The position numbers were made by a program, and so were the translations under genes. From positions 83,539,025 to 83,603,024 of the forward strand of contig CM043958.1 in NCBI GenBank assembly GCA_014529385.2: a stretch of 64,000 nucleotides of DNA, in the 5' to 3' direction. The stretch's first letter is position 1. Every line of letters starts with the position of its first letter. This document shows, one piece after another, positions 1-11,720 of this stretch. The notes under the pieces were generated by a model, which saw only the letters and a list, made by a program, of their open reading frames with translations, was not told the DNA's origin and ran no database searches. This DNA comes from Adiantum capillus-veneris. Lineage: Eukaryota; Streptophyta; Polypodiopsida; Polypodiales; Pteridaceae.

Positions 1-64
1 GGCTGCATTGCTGCTACCACCCTTTCTTTGAGAAGCAATAAAAGCCTGTTCATTTTCACGGTGC

Positions 65-803
65 CTAGTCCTGGTTTTCTGGAAAGTGACTCTTACACAG
101 CAATGTGCATAATGCATCAAACTTGACAACTTCAGGATTTCCTTGGGTCATAAGTCTCCAAGTACTAGCAAAAGTCTGGTAAGAATCTAGTAAGGCATTA
201 AGAACACTCTGCACAAGGGAACTGTCTGAAATGAATTCACCTACAGAAACAAGTTGCTCATTGATATCCTTGACACCAGCAAGGAAAGTGTCCAGATCAT
301 CTTCCTCATGCATAATCTTTGATAAAATCTCTTTATGCAGCAAAGAAATTTTAGCCTCATTGCGGCTTTCATAAAGACCTGCTAGAATATCCCAAGCCTA
401 TTTTGCAGATTTCGTTGAACAAATGTGAGGAGTAATGGTGCGCTTCACAAACAACGCAATCAACGTATGAGCATGTGCACCCTTTACATCCCAATGAGCT
501 TGTTCTGTCATAGGCAAAACAACTCTAATAGCAACAATCCTTGCAGCAAAGACCTGCAACATCCTCAACATTGCCTACATCCTCGGAACCAGGATGTACA
601 TCAATGCCTTGCACAATATTCGAGATGCCCTTTGACACAAGAACATGTTGCATCATGTAAGCCCACATAGGGTAATTGTCCCCATCCAATTTTTCCTCAG
701 AAACAAACATCTTGAACACATCTGTGTTGTTGTCAGCCAAGAATATGCATGCACTTGATGTGAAAACTGCCCAAAATGAGAAGAAACTGAGTGAGACCAA
801 CAC
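65..803 (-). pseudogene. Ty1/Copia gag relic (UBN2-like)
   Basis: Minus-strand relic of a Copia retrotransposon Gag, read from about 803 down to 65. The upstream part (803-525) contains KLDGDNYPMWAYMMQHVLVS, the typical Gag start in which the element's own Gag is introduced by 'L-G-x-N-Y-x-W'. The downstream part (343-65) matches the UBN2/gag-polypeptide region (VLNALLDSYQTFASTWRLMT). Between 525 and 343 the frame is lost, so at least one frameshift and several stops separate the two blocks. Gag would form the virus-like particle. It lies just inside a primer binding site and LTR (1090 onward), in the right order for a minus-strand element. The rest of gag-pol would lie beyond the left edge of the window. 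Confidence 0.85.
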
Positions 804-1089
804 GTGCTATATAACACAACCCGCAGTAGACTGTATGGAACCTGCTATGCAGTAATTGGTGCTGACAAAAATTCTGCACAAAATGACAAAATTGCCTGTG
901 TAGACCTGGCTATAGTGGAAACGGAGGTCAAAATGAGCCCGAATCAAAAATCTAAGCAGACTACACTCTACGAGCTATCTCTAAAAAACTTTCGACCTAC
1001 GAACGCTCGCCAAAGCTAACAGAAATTGGAGAAAGTGAGCAGGCGTGTGCTAGAGCTGCTGGTGACTAAGCCCGAGAGGACGTAACCTA

Positions 1090-1100
1090 CTCTAATACCA
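1090..1100 (-). promoter_or_regulatory. Primer binding site (tRNA-iMet) of the Copia relic
   Basis: Read on the minus strand this is TGGTATTAGAG, one base from the classic initiator-Met tRNA primer site TGGTATCAGAG. It sits two bases from the LTR edge (CCAACA on the minus strand) and upstream of the gag relic. Confidence 0.75.
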
Positions 1101-1102
1101 AT

Positions 1103-1330
1103 TGTTGGAATTAGGGTTGCAGAAAAACACACACAGCTTGGAGAAGACAAAGGAAGCTCAAGGAACACAATAGAGAGTGTATTACCTAGTGTGCAATGGA
1201 AAAATAGATAGCCCTAGAGTGATGGGCGTATATACAATGCACACGGGGGAAAAAAACTCCTAAAGAGGGAAAAAATGCCCCAACGGTCCTAGTGTGTTCA
1301 CACACATCACTACCACATGTATATGGTAAC
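1103..1330 (-). repeat. 5' LTR (partial) of the Copia relic
   Basis: The LTR edge TGTTGGAATTAGGG on the plus strand lies next to the primer site, so this is the 5' LTR of a minus-strand element. A TATA-like GTATATAC at 1229-1236 would fit an LTR promoter. I could not place the outer end; 1330 is a guess. Confidence 0.5.
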
Positions 1331-1375
1331 AAAACTCAATATCAACTCCAGATGACAATAGAAGACATACATAGC

Positions 1376-2120
1376 TAAGCAAAGGAACTTTGGTATCGAC
1401 ATGGCCTTTACAAGACCATCTAGACATCAAGCAGATGATGAACCTTGGCATCGATATGGACTTTACAAGACCATCTAGACATCAAGTAGATGAGGATGCT
1501 ATTGTTGCTACAAATTGAACTAAAAAGGGTGACCAAAACATGATCCATAAAGATTGGATACACTCTATTTGTGGGTGTTTTTTTCAAATTGAGTTTAAAA
1601 TTACATCCTATCAAGTGCAATCAAGCAATATAGAAAATCAAGAAGCCACATCCTATAATGAAGCTACTATTCCAGCTTGAAGGATATGATGACTCTGATT
1701 TGCCAGAGGGCTTGATAGAGAAGATACTAAAGAGAATTGCACAAATGAAGGGAAGAAAGGAGGAGGCCCATATAGATTAGATCAAGAAGGACACATCCCA
1801 AAGGTTGGCAGCCTCCTAACAACCACAACCCATATATGAAGATCAAGCAAAGGATCCCCAACCTCAACATGAACTCTAGATGACAATGCAGAGATGTACA
1901 CGGCTAATCAAAGGAACCTTGGCATCAACATGGGCTTTGCAAGACCATTTAGGCATCAAGAACATGAGGATGTTTTTGCTGCTACAAATTGAACAAAAAA
2001 GGTGACTAGAACATGATCCATAAAGACTGGCTACACTGTATTTGTGGATGTTTTGTCAAATTGAATTTAACATTACATCATATGAAGTGCAATTAGGCAA
2101 TCCAAAAAATCAAGAAGCCT
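1376..2120. repeat. Direct repeat pair about 520 bp apart
   Basis: About 1376-1650 and 1909-2120 are diverged direct copies. Both contain 'aaggaac-tttgg(c)atc', 'ctacaaattgaac', 'acatgatccataaaga' and 'tttgtgg-tgtttt'. The first copy also has an internal doubling of about 55 bp (1386-1440 and 1442-1487). Between them, 1642-1790 reads openly on the plus strand (KKPHPIMKLLFQLEGYDDSD then a lysine-rich helix) before in-frame stops. I do not recognise that peptide. Confidence 0.6.
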
Positions 2121-2449
2121 TTGAATTTGATAGCTCAAATTTCAAACTTGCACCTCTAAGCAACCTATAGGAATTATGATCGAAATCAAACTGATACTAC
2201 TAGCTATCAATTTTCTAATCTCTGAGCTCATGCTTTGATTTGGGTTATTTACATCAATGCCATGAATATACTTTGTTTTTTGTTATGTTAATTCATGTGG
2301 TTACAAGATGAATGTATGGTGCGTGTGACCTCTAAAGAAAAAATCCACTTTTGCACTCTATTCAGTACCTTAAGCTTCAGACGCTGCCATATTTGATCCC
2401 TCATTATAAATGCCCTTATCCCTCATTATAAATGCCCTTAGTCACTCCC

Positions 2450-2450
<1 letters not shown>

Positions 2451-2487
<37 letters not shown>
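2451..2487. repeat. Poly-C tract (37 bp)
   Basis: Uninterrupted run of cytosines preceded by two copies of a short 'ccctcattataaatgccctta' type repeat. Possibly length-inaccurate in assembly. Confidence 0.9.
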
Positions 2488-2490
<3 letters not shown>

Positions 2491-2599
2491 CAAGGCCCAC
2501 CATTTGATTTATATAAATAGATGCTACTTCTTTTTGTCGATAAAAATATATATGGATGAAGGAGGTGAGAATATTTTGAACCTAATTGTATAGCTTACA

Positions 2600-3065
2600 A
2601 AGTAATGAAGCCTAGTGTTGCACAATGGCTTGGATGACTTGTAGGCCAAATGTGGCATGCATCAAAAAGCACAAAAATGTCTTGAGGTTCATCTGTAGAT
2701 GCAATCTCTTGACACACACTAATTATAGAATATTCCCAAGAAAAGTTTTTCCAAGAAGCTATGGGCTACTTCCAATGGATGCAAAGCAAGGGCATCTCTC
2801 CAAATGCAATCACCTATGCTTGCATCTTGATGCCATTTGGGATTAGGCAAGATGTTGATATGGGCATAAAATTTAGGAGGATGACATACTTAGTTAGGGG
2901 ATGATGTTGGAAAGAAACCTAGTGCTCAACAATGTCATTTATTGATATACACTAATTGCAAGATATGCCCAACAAAGGTACAACCAAGAAGCTATGGGCT
3001 ACTTTCAATGGATTCAAAGAGATGCCATCATCTTGAAGGCATGTTGAACTACACAAGATGCTGAT
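2600..3065 (+). pseudogene. PPR (PLS-class) protein pseudogene fragment
   Basis: Plus-strand remains of at least two consecutive pentatricopeptide repeats. Around 2633-2690 the frame reads D-D-L-stop-AKCGMHQKAQKCLE, the well-known 'MYAKCG' helix of PLS-type PPR proteins. It is followed by TLIIEYSQEKFFQEAMGYFQ and WMQSKGISPNAITYACIL (about 2716-2829). A second copy at 2950-3050 reads TLIARYAQQRYNQEAMGYFQ then WIQRDAIILKAC. PPR proteins bind organellar RNA, and PLS-class members guide C-to-U editing. Stops (TAG in the first motif) and frameshifts show this copy is dead. The family is recognised from motif consensus; no specific gene can be named. Confidence 0.8.
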
Positions 3066-3330
3066 TTAAGCAAAATAATTTAGGATTTTGTTTATAGTGA
3101 GGGGTTATTGGGATATACATATCACATTGCTACTTGGAATCTAGTTTGGTTTTGAGTTTTCTTGAGTTGATTTGCTCGGTTGCATTAGAAAATTTCGGAG
3201 GTCTTTTGCAGGGCCTTTTAGTAGAGAGAGGAAAAAGAGCTCCTCCAATGAGAGAAGAGCTTACGTTACGTAGAAAAAATCATGATACTAACAAAAATAT
3301 AAAAGATGTACTCAATGAGAAAACAGTCCT

Positions 3331-3958
3331 TGAAAACGGTCACCTTCTTATTAAATGTGAGTGTCTTTATCACGAGTTTGGCATCGCTCATTCATAATGT
3401 CTTACATCATCAATGAAATTTTAAAAAATCACAAAACTCTCAACTAGTGTCAAAATTTGAAGATTCTGACACTGCCAATGCGAACATGAAATTTTAAAAA
3501 ATCACAAAACTCTCAACTAGTGTCAAAGTTTGAAGATATCGAATGTCTACTTGCCCTTTTCTGACACGCGAAAAGGGAGAAATTACCAAAAACCCCCTAA
3601 AAATGGGTCTTCGAATCACGACGCACGAGGGACAACTTTTCTTTTTGTAAAGTGGCCTCTACGCACCGTGATCTACTTTGTTGTCCCTCCCGTGCCGTGA
3701 TCCCAAGACCCATTTTTAGGGGTTTTTTGGTAATTTCTCCCTCTTTGGGTGTCAGAAAAGGGCAAGTAGACATTCGATTTTTAGGTTTTTGGGCGTTTCG
3801 GATGCACTGGCGGTGTCAAAATATTAAATGTTTGACACTAGTTTAGAGTTTTGTGATTTTTTTAAATTTCATTGATGACGTAAGACATTCTAAATGAGCG
3901 ACGCCGAGCTCGTGAAAAAGAGACTCGTATTTAGTGAAAAAGTGACCGTTTCAAAGGA
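3331..3958. repeat. Large imperfect inverted repeat (foldback/MITE-like)
   Basis: The left arm (about 3331-3632) and right arm (about 3668-3958) are reverse complements over roughly 300 bp with modest divergence. Matching blocks include 'tcacaaaactct-aactagtgtcaaa', 'tcgaatgtctacttgccc', 'gagaaattaccaaaaa' and 'cctaaaaatgggtctt'. The centre is near 3650. The left arm carries an extra internal duplication (3424-3475 and 3485-3536 are near-copies). No clear target duplication was found. Transcription would give a long hairpin RNA. Probably a Mutator-like or foldback MITE. Confidence 0.8.
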
Positions 3959-4274
3959 ATGCTGAAAAGTTAGGTTCACTTTTCAGAGTATTTAGTTGTC
4001 CTTTTGGACGTACTGAATAAGTACAAAGGCATTTTAAGAAATTTTCTAGAGAGAGAAATAGAATTTCTTAGAAGGCCTTCTAAATGATCTCCGAAATCTT
4101 CTAATGCTTTGGGACTATGGTAGGTATCTTCTTTGAGAATATGATGTTCGATCAAAATTAATAAGAAATGGTTCTTTCTTTTTAAGTTACATTTTAGGCT
4201 AATAAGACATGTGCATGAGCATACACTCCCACAAGAAAAGACATGTATACATGCTACATTTGATTGTTTGGTGA

Positions 4275-6162
4275 TTGAAGGAGTACAAATATAAAATCCC
4301 CAGTAATCTTGACCTAAAAAGTGACTATCATCAAATAAGGATAGTGAATGAAGATATTGTAAAGACTACTTTTTGCACAATGTTTGGTCTTTATGAATAT
4401 CATGTCATGCCTTTTGGCTTGACAAATGCTCCGACCACATTGAACCGCCTAATGGAGAAAATTTTTAGACCCTACTGCAATTTCACTAGAGTATTCTTTG
4501 ATGATATCATCATCTACTTCAATTCTCTTGAGGAGCATAAGCAACATCTCTAGGTAATCTTTTAAGCTTTGAGGAAGAATAAACTTTTCATTAACCAAAA
4601 GAAGAGTGAATTTTTTCTTCAAGAGATTCAGTACTTAGGTCACATTATCTCTCAAGATGGTATCCGTATGGATCCATCAAAGTTAGAGATAATAAAAGGA
4701 TGGCCTAACCCAAAGAATCTGCATGAGCTATGAATCTTTATTGGTATATCTCCATACTATAGACGCTTCATAGAAAATTTCTCTCAAATAGCAGGACCAC
4801 TACATGACTTAACAAAGAAGACGTTATGTATGCATGGACTGCTAAAGAGTAAAATGCTTTTGATAAGCTTAAACAAAATCTTACCTCCCAACCAGTGCTT
4901 ACACTACCGTACCTCTCAAATTTATTTGAGGTCCAATGTGATGGTTGTGGAGAGTCAATACCAATGAATGAGTGTTGTTTATATATGAAAAAGATCTAGT
5001 AGCTGTTCTACATGCCCTAGATACCTGGAAGCACTATCTATTGGGGACTCCATTCATCTTACGAATGGACCACCAAAGTCTCAAGTAATTCATGACCCAA
5101 ACCAAGCTTTCCAACAAACAAATGAGGTGAGAAAAATTCCTTTCACAATTCAATTTTCATATTGCTCATATTGTTGATAAGCATAATCAAGTGGTCAATG
5201 CACTATCACGACCAAGAGTAAATGAGGTGTCTATAGAAACTCATAATTATCTATCTTCCATTATAGATGAGTATGCTACTGATCCTTATTTAAGGGGCAG
5301 AATGTTTGCCCTTGCCTTAGGGAAGAAAGAGGAAACATTCAACTTGCAGGATGGTTATCTTTTCCATGGCAATAGGCTATGTGTTACTCACACCCTTCGT
5401 AAGAAAGTGATGTATGAATCCCACACTCCTCCCTATGTGGGGAATAGAGGGATTCAACCTACTCTTCGAGGAGTAGAGAAATATTTTTATTGGCCCACCA
5501 TGAAAGTGGACATACAAGAGTATGTTTCAAAATGTGTGGTATGCCAAAAGACAAAGTATGATAGAGGGAAGCAACCTGGATTACTCCAGCCATTTCCAAT
5601 TCCTAATTTTTCATGGGAGAGTATATCCATGGATTTTGTCTTTGGATTACCCAAGTTTATCCATGGGAATATAGGAGTATGGACAATAGTCGACAAGTTT
5701 GGAAAGCAAGCACACTTTACTCCTGTCAAAAAGACTATTAAGACACACCAAATGGAAACCCTCTTCATATCCTAGATTTTCAAACACCATGGACTTCCAA
5801 CATCCATCATGCCAGATAGAGATCTTAGAATGCCCAATAGTTTTTGGAAAGGCTTCTTTGAAAATCTAGGTACAAGGTTGAATTTCTCTTCAGCCTATCA
5901 TCCACAAACGGATGACCAAAGTAAGCTAGCTAACCTTTTGATTCTCGATCTACTAAAGACTTATGTTACAGAAGTAGATCAATGCTCAGAATGGGAGAAG
6001 TATCTACCACTTGTAGAGTATGCATACAATAACACTATCCATACTACTACAGGAAAGGCACCTTTTGAAATCATTGAGGGAAGACCTAAAAGTACCTTGC
6101 TAATTAAGGTACATGGGAAGATCTTCGTTGTTGTCGATGAGTATAGCCGAGAGCTACAATAA
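4275..6162 (+). pseudogene. Ty3/Gypsy pol relic (RT, RNase H, integrase)
   Basis: Reverse transcriptase is recognisable from 4290: LDLKSDYHQIRI (first catalytic Asp), MPFGLTNAPTTLNRLM, then FFDDIIIY in place of YVDD (4495-4525). It continues past stops at 4551 and 4562 with SQDGIRMDP and ISPYYRRFIENFSQI. RNase H is degraded (FEVQCDGCG near 4925). From 5191 the integrase region is open for 194 codons: YFYWPTMKVDIQEYV and CVVCQK of the zinc domain, with the second His of the HHCC motif replaced (GNRG), then the core with SMDFVFGLPK. After one stop (5773) it resumes with IMPDRD and HPQTDDQSKLAN. The catalytic Glu usual after QTDGQ is Lys here, so the integrase is inactive. Non-functional copy. 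Confidence 0.9.
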
Positions 6163-8887
6163 TCTTTCCAAAAGATTAAGTAGGATATATCCTTCTCTCA
6201 ACAGAGACAAAATGATGTTGCCCATAAGCACAAAAGGGCCTTAACATCCCTATAAAAGGGGGGGACGAGCCCTACAAGTAGGGACATGAGAGAGAAGACA
6301 CACACACTCACTCAAGGCAAGCCAAGTCTAAAGAGGCAACAAGGACACATGTCAAGCTCCTAACCATGTTGCCCTCATAAGGTTCCTGAAGCTTATTGGT
6401 TGGCGTCTAAAGGGGTCCAATGAGAATTTAGTTTATTTAATTAATTTTTTAAGCATTATTCAAGCCCTTTCTCTCAAAGTGGAAAGGAGGACACTTGTCC
6501 AAAGAATACCTCTATTGCTTGAAATGACCTAAGCTTGTGGTTGGCTACGCTTGACATGAGCCAATGAGATTCAAGCATGAGCTACAAGGAGGGGTCGACC
6601 CAAGCAAGGAGGGGGTGTGCTTGCAAGAAATACACCCTCACACACACTCTCATTGTGTGAAGAAAGAACTTCACTTCCTTCTCCAAGCTTGTTTAGAAGT
6701 TGAGATCCTACACCAAATGAAAATCCAACCAAGATCCATGCTCCAAAGAAAAAGATTGCCATCTTCTTCATCTCCATTACTATGCTACTATGATATGCTA
6801 AGCTACAAGAGTAATAACAAGTGAGGAGATAATTTATTTCTTGTATGCTACTTCTTCTTCCTCGTCCCTTCCCTCACTCCATGCTAGCTCTCTCCACCTT
6901 TGAAGGTGTTTGAGTTCTTGGGAGAGAGTCCGGGGATATGTTAATGTTTTTGCAAGTTAATTAAGGGCATAATTTTGGTGTATGAAGTCTACCATCTTCA
7001 TTGCACCAATGAGGTCTCAAGGAACACAGGCTTGTATTATACCAAGTCTCTCTTTATGGGGGAAATTATAATACAAAAGCCTTTTGGAGGGGGGACTGGC
7101 TCAACATAAATCTGGTCCTCAAATGTTGTCAATTTCTATAATTTTTTCTCTTTATCTTTTACAAGTATTGTTCATGCCAAGCTAATTTGGTCTGATTTTC
7201 ATTTTGGTACCTTCAATCAATAACTCTTCTTATGCTCTTTAAGAATCCTCTTAAATGAAATGCTCACTATTGGTATTTTATTTCTCCTACAATCAATGTT
7301 ATAGCCATATTCCATTACACTCACTGTCTGGTGTTTTTGTCATGGAGCTCTTTGCCCTTGTCCTTCTCTTGGTGGGTGTTGTAGAAGAGCTTCACACTTG
7401 GCTTGCTTTGTGTAGCAGATCCAATTGTGATTCCACCTTAGGTCATTGATCCATCATGCCCAATGCTTGGTATGCTATCTTGGTGAGTAGTGGGGTTGCT
7501 CTTGTCACTACCTTTGAGATTTTCTTCAACGAAGTGTTTGAGTATGTAGCTCCATGGATCACACCTAATTACTCTCCTCTCTGTGAGCCCCATTATCACT
7601 ACTACAATATTTAGATTTGGCTCTAGGTACCTTGGAGGCTTTTGTAGTTAAAGGTGTTGTGATATGAGCCATAGTGGTAGCTCAATCTCTGAATAGATGA
7701 GGTCTTTGTAAGTGAACTTGTGACCTTGCTAATTCACAAAATCTTTGCCATTGTCAATTGATTTTTTTGAGCAAGTTATGGTTCATACCACCTGCGACTC
7801 ATACGGTTCATCATTTGGATACTTGGTCACCAATTGCCCTCAATTTTTGGTTCATTGTAATTTGGCCCAAATTTTGACTTGTGCCTAATTCTTCCAAACT
7901 TGACATGTTTAAATGTCTTGCTTTGTCAATTTGGCATTTTCTTTCAAAACTTGATTCCAACTTTCTAGCTCAGTTTATTCATTTTTTATCCTTATTATAT
8001 TAGAATTAAAAAAATTTATTGAGTATTGCTATTATTTGGGCAAAAATTAGCCAAAATTATTCCATACACTCATATATACATACGGGATACATACTCTCAG
8101 TCTAAGCATTACGTCCGTAAAAAATTGTCACTATGGCTCATTATTCTGCCTGATAAGATTTAATTCCTAATGAAAAGCAACGGAAAAGAAAAATTTAAGC
8201 AAAGAGTTCGCTTTGTGCACTAAATAAATAACTTCTCAACGTCTTGTAGCTTAAGATATTGGAATAGACTACCAAAGATAATATTGTTGTTGCTTCCTCC
8301 ATTCCCATTCTGAGTCATTCCGGACGAAGGTTTGTACAATGTGCATGGGCACAAAAAACGTGTCTATGCAAGGCCGTGTAATGTGGTCCTATTATGCCAA
8401 TGGAAGAGATGCATTGGGTAACTATGCAAGATGCAGGATCTGAACACATTTTTCAATGGCTATTGTTGGCAAGGATCCATCTAAACTATGTTGTCTAAAT
8501 AAAAGTATTTGAAGATGTCACACATGTTCCTTGATTGTTGATTTTGTGAGAACTATTGATTGGATGTTTGTTGTGCTTTGTTTATGCTTTGGTACCCGCT
8601 TGTGTTTTGGTTTTGGAGACTGCAAAAGTGTTTGTTGTTGTGGTTCCTTGGGCCTCCATTTCTAAGTTGGTTTATTTTTGGGTGGTTGTTTATCAATTCT
8701 ACACTTGGGAATCCATTTTGGATATAGAGTTGGTCCACTGTTTTGGCTTGCCTATTGTTGGTGGTTGTTTGGGTGAGTCGGGAGGCATATTTGAAGCTTG
8801 GGTCTTGGGTAACCATGTTTTCCTCTGTTTGTTTTCCATGATTGACTTCTTAACCCTCACTTGCCTGATGTGTTTTCCATTGGGATG
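6163..8887. other. No gene recognised; possible 3' end of the Gypsy relic
   Basis: Directly after pol, 6250-6266 holds 'ctataaaaggggggg', which could be either a polypurine tract or a TATA box. The sequence after it may be LTR, but no second copy exists in the window to define it. The rest is AT-rich with short chance ORFs only. Confidence 0.4.
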
Positions 8888-9180
8888 TTAGGCCAACTTA
8901 GTTTGTAATTTGGATTGTTGCTCTATGTGAACAGATTGTACATTGCAAATATGATTGGTTGGTGCCAACGGAGTGACATAAGGGGTGCCCTTAAGGTTGA
9001 ACTTTAAGGTGTCTTGTTGCCAATTTGTAACTACATTGTACTTGTGCATCCATGAGACTCCCAAGATAATTGCTTCATTAATATCATTATCTTCCATTAT
9101 ATGGAATTGATGTGGGCAGTGATGTCCATCTATGTTGATTTCCACATTGGTATGAATTAAACTGACCAGTTTTCCTTTGT
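8888..9180 (-). pseudogene. Retropepsin-like fragment of a Gypsy element
   Basis: Minus-strand ORF with INEAIILGVSWMHKYNVVTN, the flap and C-terminal part of a Ty3/Gypsy aspartic protease ('ILGxxWxxxxxVV'). The catalytic D-T/S-G triad is not visible in the preserved piece. It lies downstream of an integrase relic on the same strand, which is the wrong order for one element. It therefore more likely belongs to a second, nested or adjacent relic. Confidence 0.55.
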
Positions 9181-9939
9181 TTTGCTGCTTGGAGCTTGAT
9201 CCAAATTGGCGTCAATATTGTGTCGAGAATCTTTAGTTATATTGAATACCTCATGGCATTTACTCGCACTCAAAAATCCATAAGTTCTCTCTCTGTTGAT
9301 CCATTTGCCAGTTGTATATTGATGCATATATTCATACCATTAAGCCAATTTGTCTCTGTCAGAATTGCTTTGATAGGAGGAGATGGGGTTTCTAAGTGTT
9401 GAATTTGGGTTGTGGTTTGTCATTCTTTGCGCTTTAAAATTTGCAACTTTCTTCCTCCTTAGCGTGTGCTCAAATGGCTTGAGCAATCTACTTTTATATT
9501 GCTACTTGATGAATCTTTTTCAGATTTTAGTGGTTAGTGGTAGATGATATTTCTTTAACTTGCAACCACTAATCCAATTAGGAATTTCCTCTCCCTCTAA
9601 TGTTGCAATTTTTATGGCACTGGGTGATATGTCTCTAATCACAAATGGGTTGGATTTCCTTCATGTTGTACTTATGTGCATAGATGGTAGCGAGGACACT
9701 CTGACATGCAATTTATCTAGCTTTTCTAGCTGGTCGATCCTGTCAGACAATCCATGTCATATGCATCCTAAGCCTTTGGCTACCCAAAGGATAAAATTCA
9801 AGGATTCCATGGACAATATGATGTTAATCCAAACACCATATTAAAAGGTGTTGTTCCAATTGTTGTTTTGTATGTAACTCAACACACCCAAAGAGTTGAA
9901 TGTGACTTTTGTTCCCAATATACTCTTGATTTGTCCACT

Positions 9940-10290
9940 ATTTTGGTGAGCACTGTGCATAGAATTTTGTTGTGTCTTAGCTTATCCATTTCCTTGAAGG
10001 TGATGTGGCACTGATTTACTACACCATGAATTCGTTCAATAAGAATTCAATCATGTTGTTCAGAAAGCGAGTCCCTTGGTCACTCAGTATCTCTATCAAT
10101 AGCCCAGGTCATGTAAAGATATTTTCTTACAATACATGTGTTATTGTCCTTGCACCATTTCTTTGCATCTCTTTGGCTTCTACCCATTTGGTTGGATAAC
10201 CTATGGCCACTATGATATATTGAGCATGCATTCTACATGCAAGAGGTATGAAAGGTCCAACAAATTATATCCCCAAAGCCCTTACCCCCA
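9940..10290 (-). pseudogene. Gypsy integrase core relic
   Basis: Reverse-complement translation of about 10290-9990 gives GYPTKWVEAKEMQRNGARTI, stop, ENIFT, stop, then PGLLIEILSDQGTRFLNNMI and EFLLNEFMV. This is the integrase core of Athila/RIRE-like Gypsy elements ('DYxTKWVEA...SDxGTxFxN'); the second catalytic Asp (SDQG) is present. At least three in-frame stops are seen, two of them TAA/TGA within 60 bp. It belongs with the minus-strand gag and protease relics to its right. Confidence 0.75.
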
Positions 10291-11000
10291 TCATAGGTCA
10301 TAATGGCATCATAGGTCATAATGGCATTTTGTATTGCCTCATAGGTGCTTTGGTACATTGGCATTAATCAAAACATTTCACATATTGTTAGCTTCCATGA
10401 TCAATTTAAGCCACTGCATTCTTGCAAGAAGTATTACTTTCATATTTTTATCTACAAAATAATGTCCACCTACCTATCCGATCAGCATGTTTGTTCAATG
10501 CTTCCACATTAAGAGCAACAGTCTCATCAATGGGAAATTCTTGTGCATGCTCCTATAACCATCCTTGACAAAGTTCTTCAAGAGGCAAGTCATATTTACT
10601 TTTCTTGGAGCTAGTCTAATGACTCTTTGGTGGGGTGGGATTGGTCCTAGTGTTTCCCATGTATTGGGAAGAAACATTTGGCTCAATTTCATGCTCTAGA
10701 TCCTCTTCTTGTTGCACCTACAAGGGAGACTCCTTATTGCATCTGTGGTGAGTGATGGGCTCCACTTCTTCTTTAATATGTGTGTCTTCCTCCATCCCTG
10801 TGAGGACTGGAAAATAGTGCGGGTTCTGTGCTTATTCTAACGACTCCAAGAGCTCATTGTCTTCACTAGGGACATTGGGTAAGCCTTATCCTTTGGTGGG
10901 GTCTCCTTGGCCACTTTCGATTTTGCGCTTTGGTCATCATGTTGTGCAATATTGAGGGAAGACCTTCTATTGGATGGATCAGCTCCACTTTTTGGTGGAT

Positions 11001-11624
11001 CTACCTATGCCTTGTGCTTGGTGTGGTGATCCACATTGTATCATTACCCCAATCATGAAGTGCACGGGTATGTTGTAGCCAATGTCTACCAATTAGCAGA
11101 GAGAAACCGCCATCCAATTTTGGTAGCTGGAGCACCACAAAATTGAGCCAAAAATTGAAGTCTTCTACTACCATATGGACTTGCTCCACCACTCCAACTT
11201 GGTAGACTTTGTGTTGGTCAGCTAAGGTGACAGTAAAAGTGGCGCTCTTGGTAGGTACCAAGCCAAATTGTCACATGGTGAACTTTGGCATGAGGTTGAT
11301 ACATGAGCCACCATCCACAATGACACCTGTAAACTGATGGCCATAAATGGACATTGTAAGGCGAGGAATTTTATAGCTGGTAAGGGGAGCTGATGGGTAG
11401 GAAATCATGTATGACTCTTCAGAGGAAAGTGTGGGTAGGTGCCTGGCACTATTTGGGCACGAGTTGTAGAGAGTCTGGAATGCCCTAAGAAGGTCACCCC
11501 TCTCGGTAGGTATTTGGAGATGTTCACACAATAAAACACTTTTGTAGTTGGTTTTAAGAATCTCCTCAACTGGCAATGATGGTAGTCTATGTAGCCTTCC
11601 TTGTGGTAGAGCTTTGACTTCCAT
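11001..11624 (-). pseudogene. Gypsy aspartic protease relic
   Basis: Two consecutive minus-strand ORFs (11624-11271 and 11261-11001). The first ends with SIYGHQFTGVIVDGGSCINL, the retropepsin active-site segment in which D-G-G replaces the usual D-S/T-G. The second supplies VVLQLPKLDGGFSLLIGRHW, the protease C-terminal 'LLGRxWL' element. The two are separated by a short out-of-frame gap. The protease would process Gag-Pol. It lies between zinc-knuckle remains and the integrase relic, in normal Gypsy order on this strand. Confidence 0.7.
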
Positions 11625-11720
11625 GTCCTATAGGGATTTTGTGTATGCTTGCTCCAATGACGATGGCATAACTATATTTTGTGGCAATGGCATAAGTATA
11701 TTTTGTGGCTCTCTCTCTTC

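Noticed and set aside
6247-6270. TATA box with G-run as a gene promoter
   Set aside because: Equally well a polypurine tract at the 3' end of the Gypsy relic; no gene follows.
8556-8891. Open plus-strand frame of 111 codons
   Set aside because: Very hydrophobic translation of AT/GT-rich DNA; no family motif, opposite strand to the Gypsy relics.
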